Assembly (NCBI RefSeq): GCF_002786295.1
Contig: NZ_PGTC01000024.1
Coordinates: 124,001-188,000, forward strand
From: Pseudooceanicola marinus
Lineage (GTDB): Bacteria > Pseudomonadota > Alphaproteobacteria > Rhodobacterales > Rhodobacteraceae
Length of the DNA stretch: 64,000 nt
Direction: 5' to 3'
The notes under the pieces were generated by a model that was not told the origin of the DNA, did no database searches, and saw only the letters and a list, made by a program, of their open reading frames with translations. The first letter of the stretch is position 1; every line of letters begins with the position of its first letter. A program made the translations under genes and the position numbers. This document shows, in pieces, positions 56,008-64,000 of the stretch.

Positions 56008-56022
56008 ATACACGAAAACGTC

Positions 56023-57429
56023 TTAGCCCTTGGTGCGCCAGCTGTCCGCGTAGTTTTCGCGCGCTTCCTTGGCGTAGGGGGTGTCCGAGACGCGCACACG
56101 GATGTCCGCCTGGCGGTGCTTCTCGGTGGAGGTCTTCTGGGTGTCGTCCGGCTCGCCCCATTTCAGGGTCAGCACGTCACCGACCTGCACGTCCTGGGAC
56201 ACGACGCCCAGCGACAGGCAACGACGCTCGTTGAAGGAGTAGCCGTTGAACATCGACATGCCGACCATCTTGTCGCCCTGCATGACCATGTCGGTCGAGG
56301 AGGAGGCGTAGTTGGGCTGCGGGAAGTCGATCCACTTGCAGGGCACGCCTTCCTCGAAGTTGGAAGCGATGACCTTCATCACGTCCTCGGGGTTCCACTC
56401 GAAGGTGACCTTCTTGCGGTTCGAGGGGGAGTCCTTGAGCTTGGTCAGGGCCTCCTTGCCGATGAAGTCGTCCTTCTTCCAGCCGATGTAGAAGCCGTAG
56501 CCCAGTTCGAACGGGTTGGTGTAGTAGTCTTCGATGTTGTCGGTGACGTAGGAGCCACCCACCGAACCCACGGCTTCATAGGCGTCGGCGCCCAGCCAGT
56601 CGCGGTACTCGGCCATCATGCCGTCGCCGGTGTAGATGCCGGGCAGCGGCGAGGGGATCCAGCCGGATTCCACGGTGTTGGTGGAATAGGCGCGCGAGCC
56701 CACGCGGCGCAGGTCGACACCGACCTTCTTCGCGGCTTCCAGGATGGTCGACAGGATGTAGTCGCGATCCTTGTAGGGGCCCCAGATTTCCAGGCCCGGT
56801 GCACCGGCCATGCCGTGACGCAGCGCCTGCACCTTCTTCGACCCGATGTTGATCCAGTCGACGTTGAAGAACTTGATGTCCGGAACCGGGCCGCCGTTGA
56901 TCTCGTCGAAGATCTTGTTGGCGTCGGGGCCCTGGATCTGGAAGCGGTAGTGGGTGCGCAGCACGCGCTCGCCGTCGGGGCGCGAATCGGAGCGGGGATC
57001 GTGGAACAGACGCACGTTCCACTTGCCGATGGCGGCCTGGAACTTGGTCCAGTTGGCGGTCGGCTGACGGCCCACCAGGACGAATTTGTCGTCACGCTCG
57101 CGGAAGATGATCATGTCGCCGATGACGTGGCCGGCGGGGGTGACGGGGACGAAGTGCTTCGCCTTGTTCAGGTCGAAGTTCTTGAAACCGTTGATGCCGA
57201 CATAGGCCAGGAAGGCCTCGGCGTCGGGACCCTCGACGATCAGCTCGTCCATGTGGTGCGTCTGGTCGAACAGGACGGCGGTGTCGCGCCAGGCCTGCTG
57301 TTCGCTGCGCCAGTTGGAGTATTCGGGCGCGACCACCGGGTACACATAGATGCCGCTTTGCGAGTTGCGCAGCAGATCGACGGGGTTACCCGCGGCAGCG
57401 ATGACCGAGGAAAGACTTTGGATTGCCAT
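56023..57429 (-). CDS. LigM/DesA-type THF-dependent aromatic O-demethylase
   Basis: The ATG at 57429 has GGAGG upstream and gives 468 residues, about the length of LigM. The first 60 residues (VIAAAGNPVDLLRNSQSGIYVYPVVAPEYSNWR, then AVLFDQTHHMDELIVEG) match vanillate O-demethylase LigM and syringate O-demethylase DesA of Sphingobium as I recall them. The GcvT-type folate domain follows: RFQIQGPDANKIF, RHGMAGAPGLEIWGPY, ESGWIPSPLPGIYTG, EDYYTNPFELGYG and GMSMFNGYSFNERRCLS. It moves the methyl of an aryl methyl ether to THF. The operator ATGTATACAT lies 28 bp upstream. Confidence 0.88.
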   Translation of the reverse strand: MAIQSLSSVIAAAGNPVDLLRNSQSGIYVYPVVAPEYSNWRSEQQAWRDTAVLFDQTHHMDELIVEGPDAEAFLAYVGINGFKNFDLNKAKHFVPVTPAGHVIGDMIIFRERDDKFVLVGRQPTANWTKFQAAIGKWNVRLFHDPRSDSRPDGERVLRTHYRFQIQGPDANKIFDEINGGPVPDIKFFNVDWINIGSKKVQALRHGMAGAPGLEIWGPYKDRDYILSTILEAAKKVGVDLRRVGSRAYSTNTVESGWIPSPLPGIYTGDGMMAEYRDWLGADAYEAVGSVGGSYVTDNIEDYYTNPFELGYGFYIGWKKDDFIGKEALTKLKDSPSNRKKVTFEWNPEDVMKVIASNFEEGVPCKWIDFPQPNYASSSTDMVMQGDKMVGMSMFNGYSFNERRCLSLGVVSQDVQVGDVLTLKWGEPDDTQKTSTEKHRQADIRVRVSDTPYAKEARENYADSWRTKG

Positions 57430-57456
57430 GTGGAGGCTCCTCCCATTCACATGTTG

Positions 57457-57466
57457 ATGTATACAT
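57457..57466. promoter_or_regulatory. GntR operator ATGTATACAT upstream of the O-demethylase
   Basis: Perfect palindrome, 28 bp before the ATG; the same spacing as the gntR site. Confidence 0.87.
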
Positions 57467-57572
57467 GAGATCGCGAGTCGCGCCGCAAAAAGCAAGAGGA
57501 AATTTCCGCGCCGACCGGGAGAATTTTGACCGGGAGGCGAGAAATTGCCTGTTTTTATTGACCTTGCAGGGG

Positions 57573-58319
57573 TTACTTTTCTGCGGGCGCGACAAGCTCC
57601 AGCCCCGGCACGGTGGTGACCATGCTGTGTTCGCTGGAGAAAATGTATTCAAGATTGCGCCGCGCGGCCAGGGCATGTTCCCGCGCCAGGGCCTCCGCCC
57701 GGGCCCCTTCGCGCGCCGCGATGGCGGCCACCAGTTCGCGGTGCTGTTCCTGCCCGACGGCCAGCGACCGACGGAAGGCCGACAGGCGCCCCTCGTTGGG
57801 CAAGAAGGCCGAGGGCGAAGCGAAGGGCAGGGATTTCACCCGCGCCAGCTCCCGCTCGATGGTGGCGGAGCCGGGCAGCGCCGCCAAGGCGTCGTGAAAC
57901 TGGCCGTTCAGTTCGGAATAGGCCTCGAAATCCACATCGCCAGGCTCGTCTCCGAAAACCTCGTCCAGCTTGCGCACGACCTCGGTGATCTCGCGCAGCT
58001 TGGCCTCCGGCACGCCCCGCTCGGCCGCCAGCCGCGCCGCGGTGCCCTCCAGCACGCCCCGCAGCTCCAGCGTATCCAGCACGTCGGCATAGGCGAAGCT
58101 GCGCACCATGAAGCCCCCCGAGGGCGCGCGCTCCAGCAGGCCCTCCTCGGCCAGGCGCGACATCGCCTCCCGCACGGGGGTCCGGGAAACCTGAAGATCC
58201 TCGGCCAGGGCCACCTCAAACAGGCGGGTGCCACCCGGCAGCTCGCCCTTCGTGATCCGCTTGCGCAATTCCACCAGCGCGCGCATCGCGTGAGTTTTCG
58301 AGGTCGCTTCCCGTGCCAT
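57573..58319 (-). CDS. GntR-family regulator with FCD domain (VanR/FadR-like)
   Basis: The 248-residue protein has an N-terminal winged helix (ELRKRITKGELPGGTRLFEVALAEDLQVSRTPVREAMSRLAEEGLLERAPSGGFMVRSF) and a C-terminal FCD all-helical ligand domain with metal-binding His/Asp (LNGQFHDALAAL; EHSMVTTV). VanR-type FCD regulators respond to vanillate or related acids. Its ATG is 28 bp from a TTGTATACAT site, so it likely regulates itself. It sits in the middle of the block. Confidence 0.93.
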   Translation of the reverse strand: MAREATSKTHAMRALVELRKRITKGELPGGTRLFEVALAEDLQVSRTPVREAMSRLAEEGLLERAPSGGFMVRSFAYADVLDTLELRGVLEGTAARLAAERGVPEAKLREITEVVRKLDEVFGDEPGDVDFEAYSELNGQFHDALAALPGSATIERELARVKSLPFASPSAFLPNEGRLSAFRRSLAVGQEQHRELVAAIAAREGARAEALAREHALAARRNLEYIFSSEHSMVTTVPGLELVAPAEK

Positions 58320-58346
58320 TCATGCCTCCTGATCCATCCGGAAAAT

Positions 58347-58356
58347 TTGTATACAT
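58347..58356. promoter_or_regulatory. GntR operator TTGTATACAT upstream of gntR
   Basis: One base off the perfect palindrome, 28 bp upstream of the gntR ATG. Indicates autoregulation. Confidence 0.82.
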
Positions 58357-58421
58357 GACTGCGCCACATCGCAAACCAATTGACAGCCAACCCCGAACAC
58401 ACAAGGGCCTCCCCTGCGGTC

Positions 58422-58431
58422 ATGTATACAT
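58422..58431. promoter_or_regulatory. GntR operator ATGTATACAT upstream of the hydrolase-ligAB operon
   Basis: Perfect palindrome, 84 bp before the hydrolase ATG. A second, weaker match ATGTATGCGA is at 58484-58493. Confidence 0.85.
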
Positions 58432-58514
58432 TCTGGGGGATTTACCCTTGTTGAATCGTCGAAATGGGGCTATTCAGCGGTCTCATGTATGCGACGTGGA
58501 GGAGGAGGACCGCC

Positions 58515-59213
58515 ATGGCGACATTGCTGCTGATCCCCGGACTGCTATCCGATGCACGCGTCTGGCGCGCCGTGGCCGAGGCCGCGTCGATGCCCGTGGC
58601 CGATGCTGATGTCTCGCAGGAGACCAGCATCCCCGCCATGGCTGCGCGCCTGCTGCGCGTCCACCCAGGCCCGCTGGTCCTCGCCGGTCACTCCATGGGC
58701 GGCCGCGTCGCGATGGAGATGGCCCACCAGGCCCCCGACCGCATCCGCGGCATGATCCTGGCCAACACTGGCCACGGCAGCCTGAAGGCGGGCGAAGAAC
58801 CCAAGCGCATGGCGAAGGTCGCCCTGGCCCATGAGGACATGGACCGGCTGGCCGCCGAATGGATCCCGCCGATGCTGGATCCGGCCCGCGTCGATGACCA
58901 GGCGCTGGTGGCCGATCTGACCGAGATGGTGCTGAAAATGGGCGCAGAGGTGCACGAGCGCCAGATCCGCGCCCTGCTGGCGCGCCCCGACGCGAAGACC
59001 TACCTTTCCGACATTCCCTGCCCCGTGCTTCTGATCACGGGCGCCCAGGACGGATGGTCCCCGGCAAAGCAACATCACGAGATCGCTGCCCTTCTGCCGC
59101 GCGCAGAGGTACAGGTGATAGACGACGCGGGCCATTTCCTGCCCGTCGAACGGCCAGAGCAGACGGTGACCGCAATCACCGCCTGGCTGAAAACCCACGA
59201 GGAGGAGTTCTGA
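58515..59213 (+). CDS. alpha/beta-fold hydrolase
   Basis: The ATG at 58515 has a strong GGAGGAGGAGG site upstream and gives 232 residues. The catalytic triad is visible: Ser in AGHSMGG, Asp in GAQDGWS and His in DDAGHFLP. Size and place next to ligAB suggest a ring-cleavage product hydrolase or a methyl ester hydrolase in this pathway. It may instead act on the lactone; inference only. It overlaps ligA by one base. Confidence 0.9.
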   Translation: MATLLLIPGLLSDARVWRAVAEAASMPVADADVSQETSIPAMAARLLRVHPGPLVLAGHSMGGRVAMEMAHQAPDRIRGMILANTGHGSLKAGEEPKRMAKVALAHEDMDRLAAEWIPPMLDPARVDDQALVADLTEMVLKMGAEVHERQIRALLARPDAKTYLSDIPCPVLLITGAQDGWSPAKQHHEIAALLPRAEVQVIDDAGHFLPVERPEQTVTAITAWLKTHEEEF

Positions 59214-59551
59214 TGTCCGACGCACAGATCCCCGAGACACCGCTGTTCGACCGCAAGGGGTCGATCGACGGCTATCGGATCAACAAGATGGCCATGGCGC
59301 TTGGCGACCCGGCCAACCGCGAAGCCTTCAAGGCGGACGAGGAAGCCTTCCTCGACCGGTACAAGCTGACCCCCGAGCAGAAGGACGCGGTCATGTCCCG
59401 CGACTGGAACCGGATGGTGGCCATGGGCGGCAACCTGTTCTTCATCCTGAAGATCGCTGCGGTCGACCCGACCCCGATCACCGCCATCGGCGCGGCCCAG
59501 GCGGGCCTCGACCACGCGGACTTCCTGAAACAGCGACTGGGGAAAGAATAA
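59213..59551 (+). CDS. ligA: protocatechuate 4,5-dioxygenase alpha subunit (LigA-like)
   Basis: The 112-residue protein is all-helical and matches LigA: YRINKMAMALGDPANREAFKADEEAFLDRYKLTPEQKDAVMSRDWNRMVAMGGNLFFILKIAAVD. LigA closes the active site of the beta subunit. The ATG overlaps the hydrolase stop and the stop overlaps the ligB ATG. Confidence 0.92.
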   Translation: MSDAQIPETPLFDRKGSIDGYRINKMAMALGDPANREAFKADEEAFLDRYKLTPEQKDAVMSRDWNRMVAMGGNLFFILKIAAVDPTPITAIGAAQAGLDHADFLKQRLGKE

Positions 59552-60390
59552 TGGCCAAGATCATCGGCGGCGTGGGCACCAGCCACGTACCTTCCATCGG
59601 CGCGGCGCTCGACAAGGGCATTGCCGACAGCCCCGACTGGAAACCCTTCTTCGACGGCTACATTCCCGGCAAGGAATGGATGGCCGAGAAGAAGCCCGAC
59701 ATCGCGGTCGTCATCTTCAACGACCACGGCAACACCTTCTTCCTCGACCGCGTGCCGACCTTCGCCGTCGGCGTGGCCGACCATTACGACCCGGTGGACG
59801 AAGGCTATGGCCGTCGCTCCATCCCGTCCTTCGAGGGCGCCACGGATCTGTCGTGGCATTTCGTCGACAAGCTGGTCGAGAACCACTTCGACCCGCTGGT
59901 CTGCCGCGAGATCGAGGTGGACCACGGCCTGCAGGTCCCGATGGAGCTGTTCTTCGGCCGCCCCGAGAACTGGCCGGTGAAGGTGCTGCCGATCTGGGTC
60001 AACACCATCCAGTACCCGATCCCCACCCCGCAGCGCTGCTGGGAAATGGGCAAGGTCCTGCGCGAGGCGATCGAGAGCTTCCCCGGCGACGAGCGCGTGG
60101 TCATCATGGGCACCGGTGGCCTGAGCCACCAGCTGCAGGGCAGCCGCGCCGGCTTCATCAACCGCGAGGCCGACGAGGACTGGCTGAACAACATCGCCAA
60201 CAACTACGAGAAGTTCCGCGACATGAGCCGCGAGGACTATGTCGAGCAGTTCGGCTCGGAAGGGGCGGAGCTGATCATGTGGTTGGTGATGCGCGCGGCC
60301 ATGGACGACAAGGTCGACCTGAAGATGAAGCACTACCACGCCCCCGCCTCGATGACCGGCGCCGGCATGGTCGTGCTGGAGAACCTCTGA
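59551..60390 (+). CDS. ligB: protocatechuate 4,5-dioxygenase-type extradiol dioxygenase beta subunit (LigB-like)
   Basis: This 279-residue class III extradiol dioxygenase keeps the metal site: His12 in GTSHVPSIG, His59 in FNDHGNTFF and Glu240 in GSEGAELIMWL, equivalent to His12, His61 and Glu242 of LigB. The catalytic His is His193 in GTGGLSHQLQGSRAGFINR, with His125 in VDHGLQVPME. It uses Fe(II) and O2 to cleave a catecholic ring between C4 and C5. The substrate could be protocatechuate or a methylgallate; the sequence does not settle it. Confidence 0.93.
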   Translation: MAKIIGGVGTSHVPSIGAALDKGIADSPDWKPFFDGYIPGKEWMAEKKPDIAVVIFNDHGNTFFLDRVPTFAVGVADHYDPVDEGYGRRSIPSFEGATDLSWHFVDKLVENHFDPLVCREIEVDHGLQVPMELFFGRPENWPVKVLPIWVNTIQYPIPTPQRCWEMGKVLREAIESFPGDERVVIMGTGGLSHQLQGSRAGFINREADEDWLNNIANNYEKFRDMSREDYVEQFGSEGAELIMWLVMRAAMDDKVDLKMKHYHAPASMTGAGMVVLENL

Positions 60391-60722
60391 TGGCCTTCTT
60401 CCTGATGCGCTGTCTGCACCACCCGGGCCAGGACGCGGCCCGGGATGAACACCGCCCCGCACACCGCACCTGGGTCGGCTCGGGCGGAAACGGCCTGGCC
60501 GCCGTGCTGATCGGCTCCGCCCTGCAGGATGAAACCGGGGCCGGCATCGGCAACTTCGGCATCATCGAGGCGGCATCGCTGGCCGACGCCCGCGCCTTCG
60601 CCGAGGGGGATCCGTTCAACGCCGCGGGCATCGTGGCCGAGATCGACCTGACGCCCCTGCCCGACACCTTCCAGGCCCATCGGATCACCGATCCGATGTC
60701 ACCCCGCCTCGCCGATGGCTGA
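60390..60722 (+). CDS. YciI-family protein
   Basis: The 110-residue protein has the YciI pattern (CLHHPGQDAARDEHRPAHRTWVGSG; AVLIGSALQDETGAGIGNFGIIEAASLADARAFAEGDPFNAAGI). The family is a small ferredoxin-like dimer, possibly with enzymatic or ligand-binding activity. Here it overlaps ligB and folB, so it belongs to the operon. Similar YciI proteins are common beside aromatic degradation genes. Confidence 0.87.
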   Translation: MAFFLMRCLHHPGQDAARDEHRPAHRTWVGSGGNGLAAVLIGSALQDETGAGIGNFGIIEAASLADARAFAEGDPFNAAGIVAEIDLTPLPDTFQAHRITDPMSPRLADG

Positions 60723-61101
60723 CGGGACGATGCCGGTCCGGTCCGACCTTGCAGTGCGCACGAAGGTCTTTGTGCGCGACCTGCGCGTCGAGGCCCTGAT
60801 CGGCGTGCTGGGTCACGAACAGGGGCAACGCCAGCCCCTGTTCCTCGACGTCGAGATGGACGTGCTGACCCCCGATGCCGACGACCTGGACCAGGCGCTG
60901 GATTATCGTCTGGTGGGCGACCTGGCCGAGGAGATCGCGGTCACCCAGATCGGCCTGGTCGAGGTCTTCGCCGAACGCCTGGCCCGTCGCCTGCTGGACT
61001 GCGCCCCGGTGCAATCGGCCCGCGTGCATCTGCGCAAACCCCAGGCGCTGAGCAACGGAATGGCAGGAACCGAGGTCACGCTGACCCGCGCGCCAGCCTG
61101 A
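60715..61101 (+). CDS. folB: dihydroneopterin aldolase-like protein (FolB)
   Basis: The 128-residue protein has the FolB fold: VFVRDLRVEALIGVLGHEQGQRQPLFLDVEMDV, DYRLVGDLAEEIA and the end VHLRKPQALSNGMAGTEVTLTR. It makes the 6-hydroxymethyl pterin of folate. It overlaps the YciI gene, in an operon whose O-demethylase needs THF. A dedicated FolB here may raise the folate pool; inference. Confidence 0.88.
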   Translation: MADGTMPVRSDLAVRTKVFVRDLRVEALIGVLGHEQGQRQPLFLDVEMDVLTPDADDLDQALDYRLVGDLAEEIAVTQIGLVEVFAERLARRLLDCAPVQSARVHLRKPQALSNGMAGTEVTLTRAPA

Positions 61102-61361
61102 TCCACCGCTTTTGCCGCTTTCCAGTGGGTTAGCCACCGCACTCGCTCAGTATTCAGAGACTCAATTCCAATTCAGGCGCATCTTTCGCACCGCGCCTGA
61201 ATGCCTATACCAGCCATGTCACAGGGTTTTCACCGTTTCCCTGTGTCCTGAAGCCTTGCATGGCCGCTCAAAATATTTGACACATACGCCCGAACCCGAA
61301 TGCGGCCGCCGCGGCGGCCCACAGGCGCAATAGTGCAGGCGCATATGGAAAGGACAGGGCC

Positions 61362-62795
61362 ATGAGCTATCCGGACACGCTTCTTCTGATCGACGGCGAA
61401 TGGGTGCCGGCGGCTTCTGGCAAGACGCTCGGCGTAGTGAACCCCGCCACCGGCGAGGAAATCGGGCGCTGCGCCCACGCCAGCACCGAGGACCTGGACC
61501 GCGCGCTGGCCGCCGTCGACCGCACCTTCCCCGAGTGGAAGCGCACCGCGGCCTTCGAGCGCTCGAAGATCATGCGCCGCGCCGCCAACCTGCTGCGGGA
61601 TCGCGTCGACACGGTGGCGCAGATCATGACCGCCGAACAGGGCAAACCCCTGGCCGAGGCCAAGGTGGAGATCCTGGGCGCCTGCGACACCATCGACTGG
61701 TTCGCCGAAGAGGCGCGGCGCGCCTATGGCCAGGTGATCCCGGCCCGCAAGCCCGGCGTCACGCAGTTGACCATCAAGGAGGCCGTCGGGCCCGTTGCCG
61801 CCTTCACGCCCTGGAACTTCCCGATCAACCAGGTGGTGCGCAAGGTCTCGGCCGCGCTGGCCACCGGCTGCACCATCATCGTCAAGGCGCCCGAGGAAAC
61901 CCCGGCCTCCCCCGCCGAGCTGATCCGCGCCTTCGTCGACGCGGGCGTGCCCGCCGGTGTGCTGAACCTTGTCTACGGCGATCCGGCGGAAATCTCCGGC
62001 TACCTGATCCCCCATCCGGTCATCAAGAAGGTCTCCTTCACCGGCTCCACCCCGGTGGGCAAGATGCTGATGGGTCTGGCCGGCCAGCACATGAAACGCG
62101 CCACGATGGAGCTGGGCGGCCATGCGCCGGTGCTGATCTTCGACGATGCCGATGTCGAGGCGGCGATCCAGGGCATGCTGGGCGCGAAACAGCGTAACGC
62201 AGGCCAGGTCTGCGTCTCTCCCACCCGCTTCCTGGTGCAGGACGGGGTGGCCGATGCCTTCACCGACGGCTTCGCCGAGGCCTATGCCGCGCTGAAGGTC
62301 GGTGACGGCATGGCCGAGGGCACCCAGATGGGTCCTCTGGCCAACGACCGCCGCATTCCCGCGATCACCGCGATGATCGACGATGCCGTGGCCAAGGGCG
62401 CGAAGGTGAAAACCGGCGGCCACCGCATCGGCAACGCCGGCAATTTCTTCGAGCCGACGGTCATTACCGACGTGCCCACCGATACACTGATGATGAACGA
62501 CGAACCCTTCGGCCCCCTGGCCATCGTCAACCGCTACAAGACCGAGGATGAGATCTTCGCCGAGGCGAACCGCCTGCCCTTCGGCCTGGCCTCCTACGCC
62601 TGGACCAGCTCGTCGCGCCGCGCGCAGCGCCTGCAGGACGAGGTCCGCGCCGGGATGCTGACGATCAACCACCTCGGCCTGTCGATGCCCGAGGTCCCCT
62701 TCGGCGGCATCGGTGACAGCGGCATGGGCACCGAGGGCGGTTCGGAAGCGATCGAAAGCTACCTGGAAACCCGCTTCGTCACCCGCCTGAGCTAA
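61362..62795 (+). CDS. NAD-dependent aldehyde dehydrogenase (succinate-semialdehyde type)
   Basis: The 477-residue protein has the ALDH active-site Cys in [13 protein letters not shown], the Glu in ELGGHAPVL, and NAD-binding [10 protein letters not shown] and [10 protein letters not shown]. It is closest in pattern to succinate-semialdehyde dehydrogenase GabD. It could also be a broad aldehyde dehydrogenase that oxidises the aromatic aldehyde or a ring-cleavage semialdehyde. It stands alone, convergent with the MarR gene. Confidence 0.9.
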   Translation: MSYPDTLLLIDGEWVPAASGKTLGVVNPATGEEIGRCAHASTEDLDRALAAVDRTFPEWKRTAAFERSKIMRRAANLLRDRVDTVAQIMTAEQGKPLAEAKVEILGACDTIDWFAEEARRAYGQVIPARKPGVTQLTIKEAVGPVAAFTPWNFPINQVVRKVSAALATGCTIIVKAPEETPASPAELIRAFVDAGVPAGVLNLVYGDPAEISGYLIPHPVIKKVSFTGSTPVGKMLMGLAGQHMKRATMELGGHAPVLIFDDADVEAAIQGMLGAKQRNAGQVCVSPTRFLVQDGVADAFTDGFAEAYAALKVGDGMAEGTQMGPLANDRRIPAITAMIDDAVAKGAKVKTGGHRIGNAGNFFEPTVITDVPTDTLMMNDEPFGPLAIVNRYKTEDEIFAEANRLPFGLASYAWTSSSRRAQRLQDEVRAGMLTINHLGLSMPEVPFGGIGDSGMGTEGGSEAIESYLETRFVTRLS

Positions 62796-62820
62796 GACGA
62801 GCCGGGCCGGAACAGAAAAC

Positions 62821-62849
62821 GGCGCGCAGATCCCCAAGACCTGCGCGCC
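62821..62849 (-). terminator. hairpin between the aldehyde dehydrogenase and MarR genes
   Basis: GGCGCGCAG and CTGCGCGCC pair with an 11-base loop. Minus-strand bases GTTTTCTGTT follow, so it fits as the MarR gene terminator; it lies 26 bp past the dehydrogenase stop. Confidence 0.68.
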
Positions 62850-62873
62850 GTCCCAATTCTGTTGGTGATGCCC

Positions 62874-63374
62874 TCAGTGCCTGAGCGGCAGATCCACGTT
62901 CAGCATCTTGCGCAGCAGGTATTTCAGCTGCTCCTCCTCATCCGCGCTGAGGTTCATCGTGACGCGCTTCTCCAGCCGCATGATGTCCTCGTCCGCGCTT
63001 TCCAGAAGCAGGAACCCCTTGCGGGTCAGCGTCACGCAGATCGACCGCGCGTCGGTCAGCGAGGCCTCCCGCCGTACCAGACCCTTGCGCTCCATCCGGC
63101 GCAGGGTGTCGCTGACGGTATTGACGTCCAGCGCCACGGACTCGCCGATCGTCTTCTGCGACGAATTCGGCCGCTGCCCGATCGCCACCAGCAGCGCCAG
63201 CTGGCGCGAGGTGAGATCGTATTCCGCGAAGACCCCCGGAAACAACGACTCGCACCGGAAATGCGCGCGCCGCAAGAGATGCACCATCACGTCCAGAAGC
63301 ACATGCTTCCGCGCGACGCTGGACACCTCCACCTCAGTGTTCGGCCCGGTATTCACTTTCTCAAACATACTCAT
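62874..63374 (-). CDS. MarR-family transcriptional regulator
   Basis: The ATG at 63374 has GGGGA upstream and gives 166 residues; a TTG at 63389 would extend it by five. The winged helix is clear (YDLTSRQLALLVAIGQRPNSSQKTIGESVALDVNTVSDTLRRMERKGLVRREAS). It ends with a helical dimerisation part. The target is unknown; a near-palindrome CAATTTGCAATTG lies at 63469-63481 upstream. Confidence 0.92.
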   Translation of the reverse strand: MSMFEKVNTGPNTEVEVSSVARKHVLLDVMVHLLRRAHFRCESLFPGVFAEYDLTSRQLALLVAIGQRPNSSQKTIGESVALDVNTVSDTLRRMERKGLVRREASLTDARSICVTLTRKGFLLLESADEDIMRLEKRVTMNLSADEEEQLKYLLRKMLNVDLPLRH

Positions 63375-63468
63375 ACATTTTGTCCCCAAAAATTTTCGCC
63401 GTCACCTGTTCCGACCGCGATGCACACAACAGAATTGTTCACATGACCAATTACACAATGACGTGAAT

Positions 63469-63481
63469 CAATTTGCAATTG
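63469..63481. promoter_or_regulatory. CAATT-TGC-AATTG inverted repeat upstream of the MarR gene
   Basis: 5-3-5 inverted repeat in an AT-rich stretch between the LysR and MarR genes, about 95 bp before the MarR ATG. A candidate MarR site, by position only. Confidence 0.35.
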
Positions 63482-63496
63482 AGATATTAACTAAAA

Positions 63497-64000
63497 CTAA
63501 TACGACTTTTGTCGTACCGACACGGATAGTTCCCGAAGGAAAGCGTCCTGAGCCGCTGTCGGAAGCCAGTCCTGGCGGGTTGTCAGCCCGATGGGACGGC
63601 GCGTTCCGGGCAGGTCCAGCGGCAGGGGCACCATCAGCCCGAGGTCGATCTCGGCAGCCGCCTGAAGCCGCGAAATGAAGCCGACATGGTCGGAGGCGCG
63701 CAGCATCTCCCGCATCAGGATCATCGAGCCGGTCTCCACGATGCTTTCGGGCGGACGATGGCCCTGGAACAGCCCGTCGAAGATCCGGCGCGAGGGCGTG
63801 CCCTGCCGCGCCAGGACCCAGGGCTGCGCGGCCAGATCCTCCAGCGTCAGATCCGGGCGATCGCGCAGGGGGTGATCGGGGCCGACCACCGGGATCAGGT
63901 CATCCTCGAACAGCTCCTGCTGAACCACGTCCCCGATGGGCAGGGGATCACGCAGGGCGCCGATGAGAAAGTCGATTTCCCCCCGCCGCAACCCGGCCAG
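63497..64000 (-). CDS. LysR-type regulator, C-terminal part (5' end cut by window)
   Basis: The frame runs off the end of the window (LAGLRRGEIDFLIGALRD). The 167 visible residues are the effector-binding domain of a LysR regulator: ELFEDDLIPVVGPDHPLRDRPDLTLEDLAAQPWVLARQGTPSRRIFD, then MLRASDHVGFISR. The HTH is outside. Related to LTTRs of aromatic acid catabolism (GalR/PcaQ-like), but not sure. Confidence 0.9.
   Translation of the reverse strand: MAGLRRGEIDFLIGALRDPLPIGDVVQQELFEDDLIPVVGPDHPLRDRPDLTLEDLAAQPWVLARQGTPSRRIFDGLFQGHRPPESIVETGSMILMREMLRASDHVGFISRLQAAAEIDLGLMVPLPLDLPGTRRPIGLTTRQDWLPTAAQDAFLRELSVSVRQKSY

Noticed and set aside
54585..57468. Plus-strand frames of 549 and 594 codons opposite dctP and the O-demethylase
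   Set aside because: Antisense of well-supported genes; composition Gly/His/Arg-rich and no motif.

Overview
The window reads as the chromosome of a GC-rich alphaproteobacterium of the Rhodobacterales (Roseobacter type). The main clues are the FlaF/FlbT/flagellin block, a DUF1217-type flagellar gene, the order mutM-ubiE-ubiB / rpsT-dnaA / dnaN-recF / gyrB, CtrA-like boxes, and a tetrahydrofolate-dependent aromatic O-demethylase with a TRAP transporter. No rRNA, tRNA, insertion sequence or CRISPR array was seen.

Region 1 (1-1073): the end of the tRNA hydroxylase trhO and a small P-loop phosphotransferase. Region 2 (1246-28815): a large flagellar island in several transcription units: fliP-fliN-fliH-fliF (-), fliL to flhB with motA and flhA (+), a second fliL with flgH-A-G-F-fliQ-fliE-flgC-flgB (-), fliI (+), flagellin-flaF-flbT-DUF1217 (-), flgN-like and flgJ-like (-), fliK-flgD (+). 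It encodes most of the export gate, MS ring, rod, L ring, stator half MotA and filament. FliG, FliM, FlgI, FlgE, FlgK, FlgL, FliD and MotB are not here. One large secreted or periplasmic flagellar protein is split by a -1 shift at a run of eight C.

Region 3 (29011-46865): housekeeping and replication. It holds an APH-like kinase, ubiB, ubiE, mutM, an enoyl-CoA hydratase, a DAO-type oxidoreductase, rpsT, dnaA, a zinc alcohol dehydrogenase, dnaN, recF, a VOC protein, a LysE exporter, a TetR/quinone-reductase-like divergent pair with three identical-type operators, and gyrB. Region 4 (46967-51931): a DeoR regulator, a second DAO oxidoreductase, the wreck of a TetR gene, a sugar isomerase-like protein and two tandem half-size permeases.

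Region 5 (51954-61101) is the most interesting part. It looks like one catabolic regulon for methoxylated aromatic acids: TRAP transporter DctPQM, a LigM/DesA-type THF-dependent O-demethylase, a MetF-type reductase to recycle methyl-THF, a LigA/LigB ring-cleavage dioxygenase with an alpha/beta hydrolase, a YciI protein and a FolB-like dihydroneopterin aldolase. A FadR/VanR-type GntR regulator sits in the middle. The palindrome ATGTATACAT, or a close variant, lies upstream of every transcription unit in this block. Region 6 (61362-64000): an aldehyde dehydrogenase, a MarR regulator and a truncated LysR gene.

All family calls come from reading the sequence and from memory of the families; no search was run.
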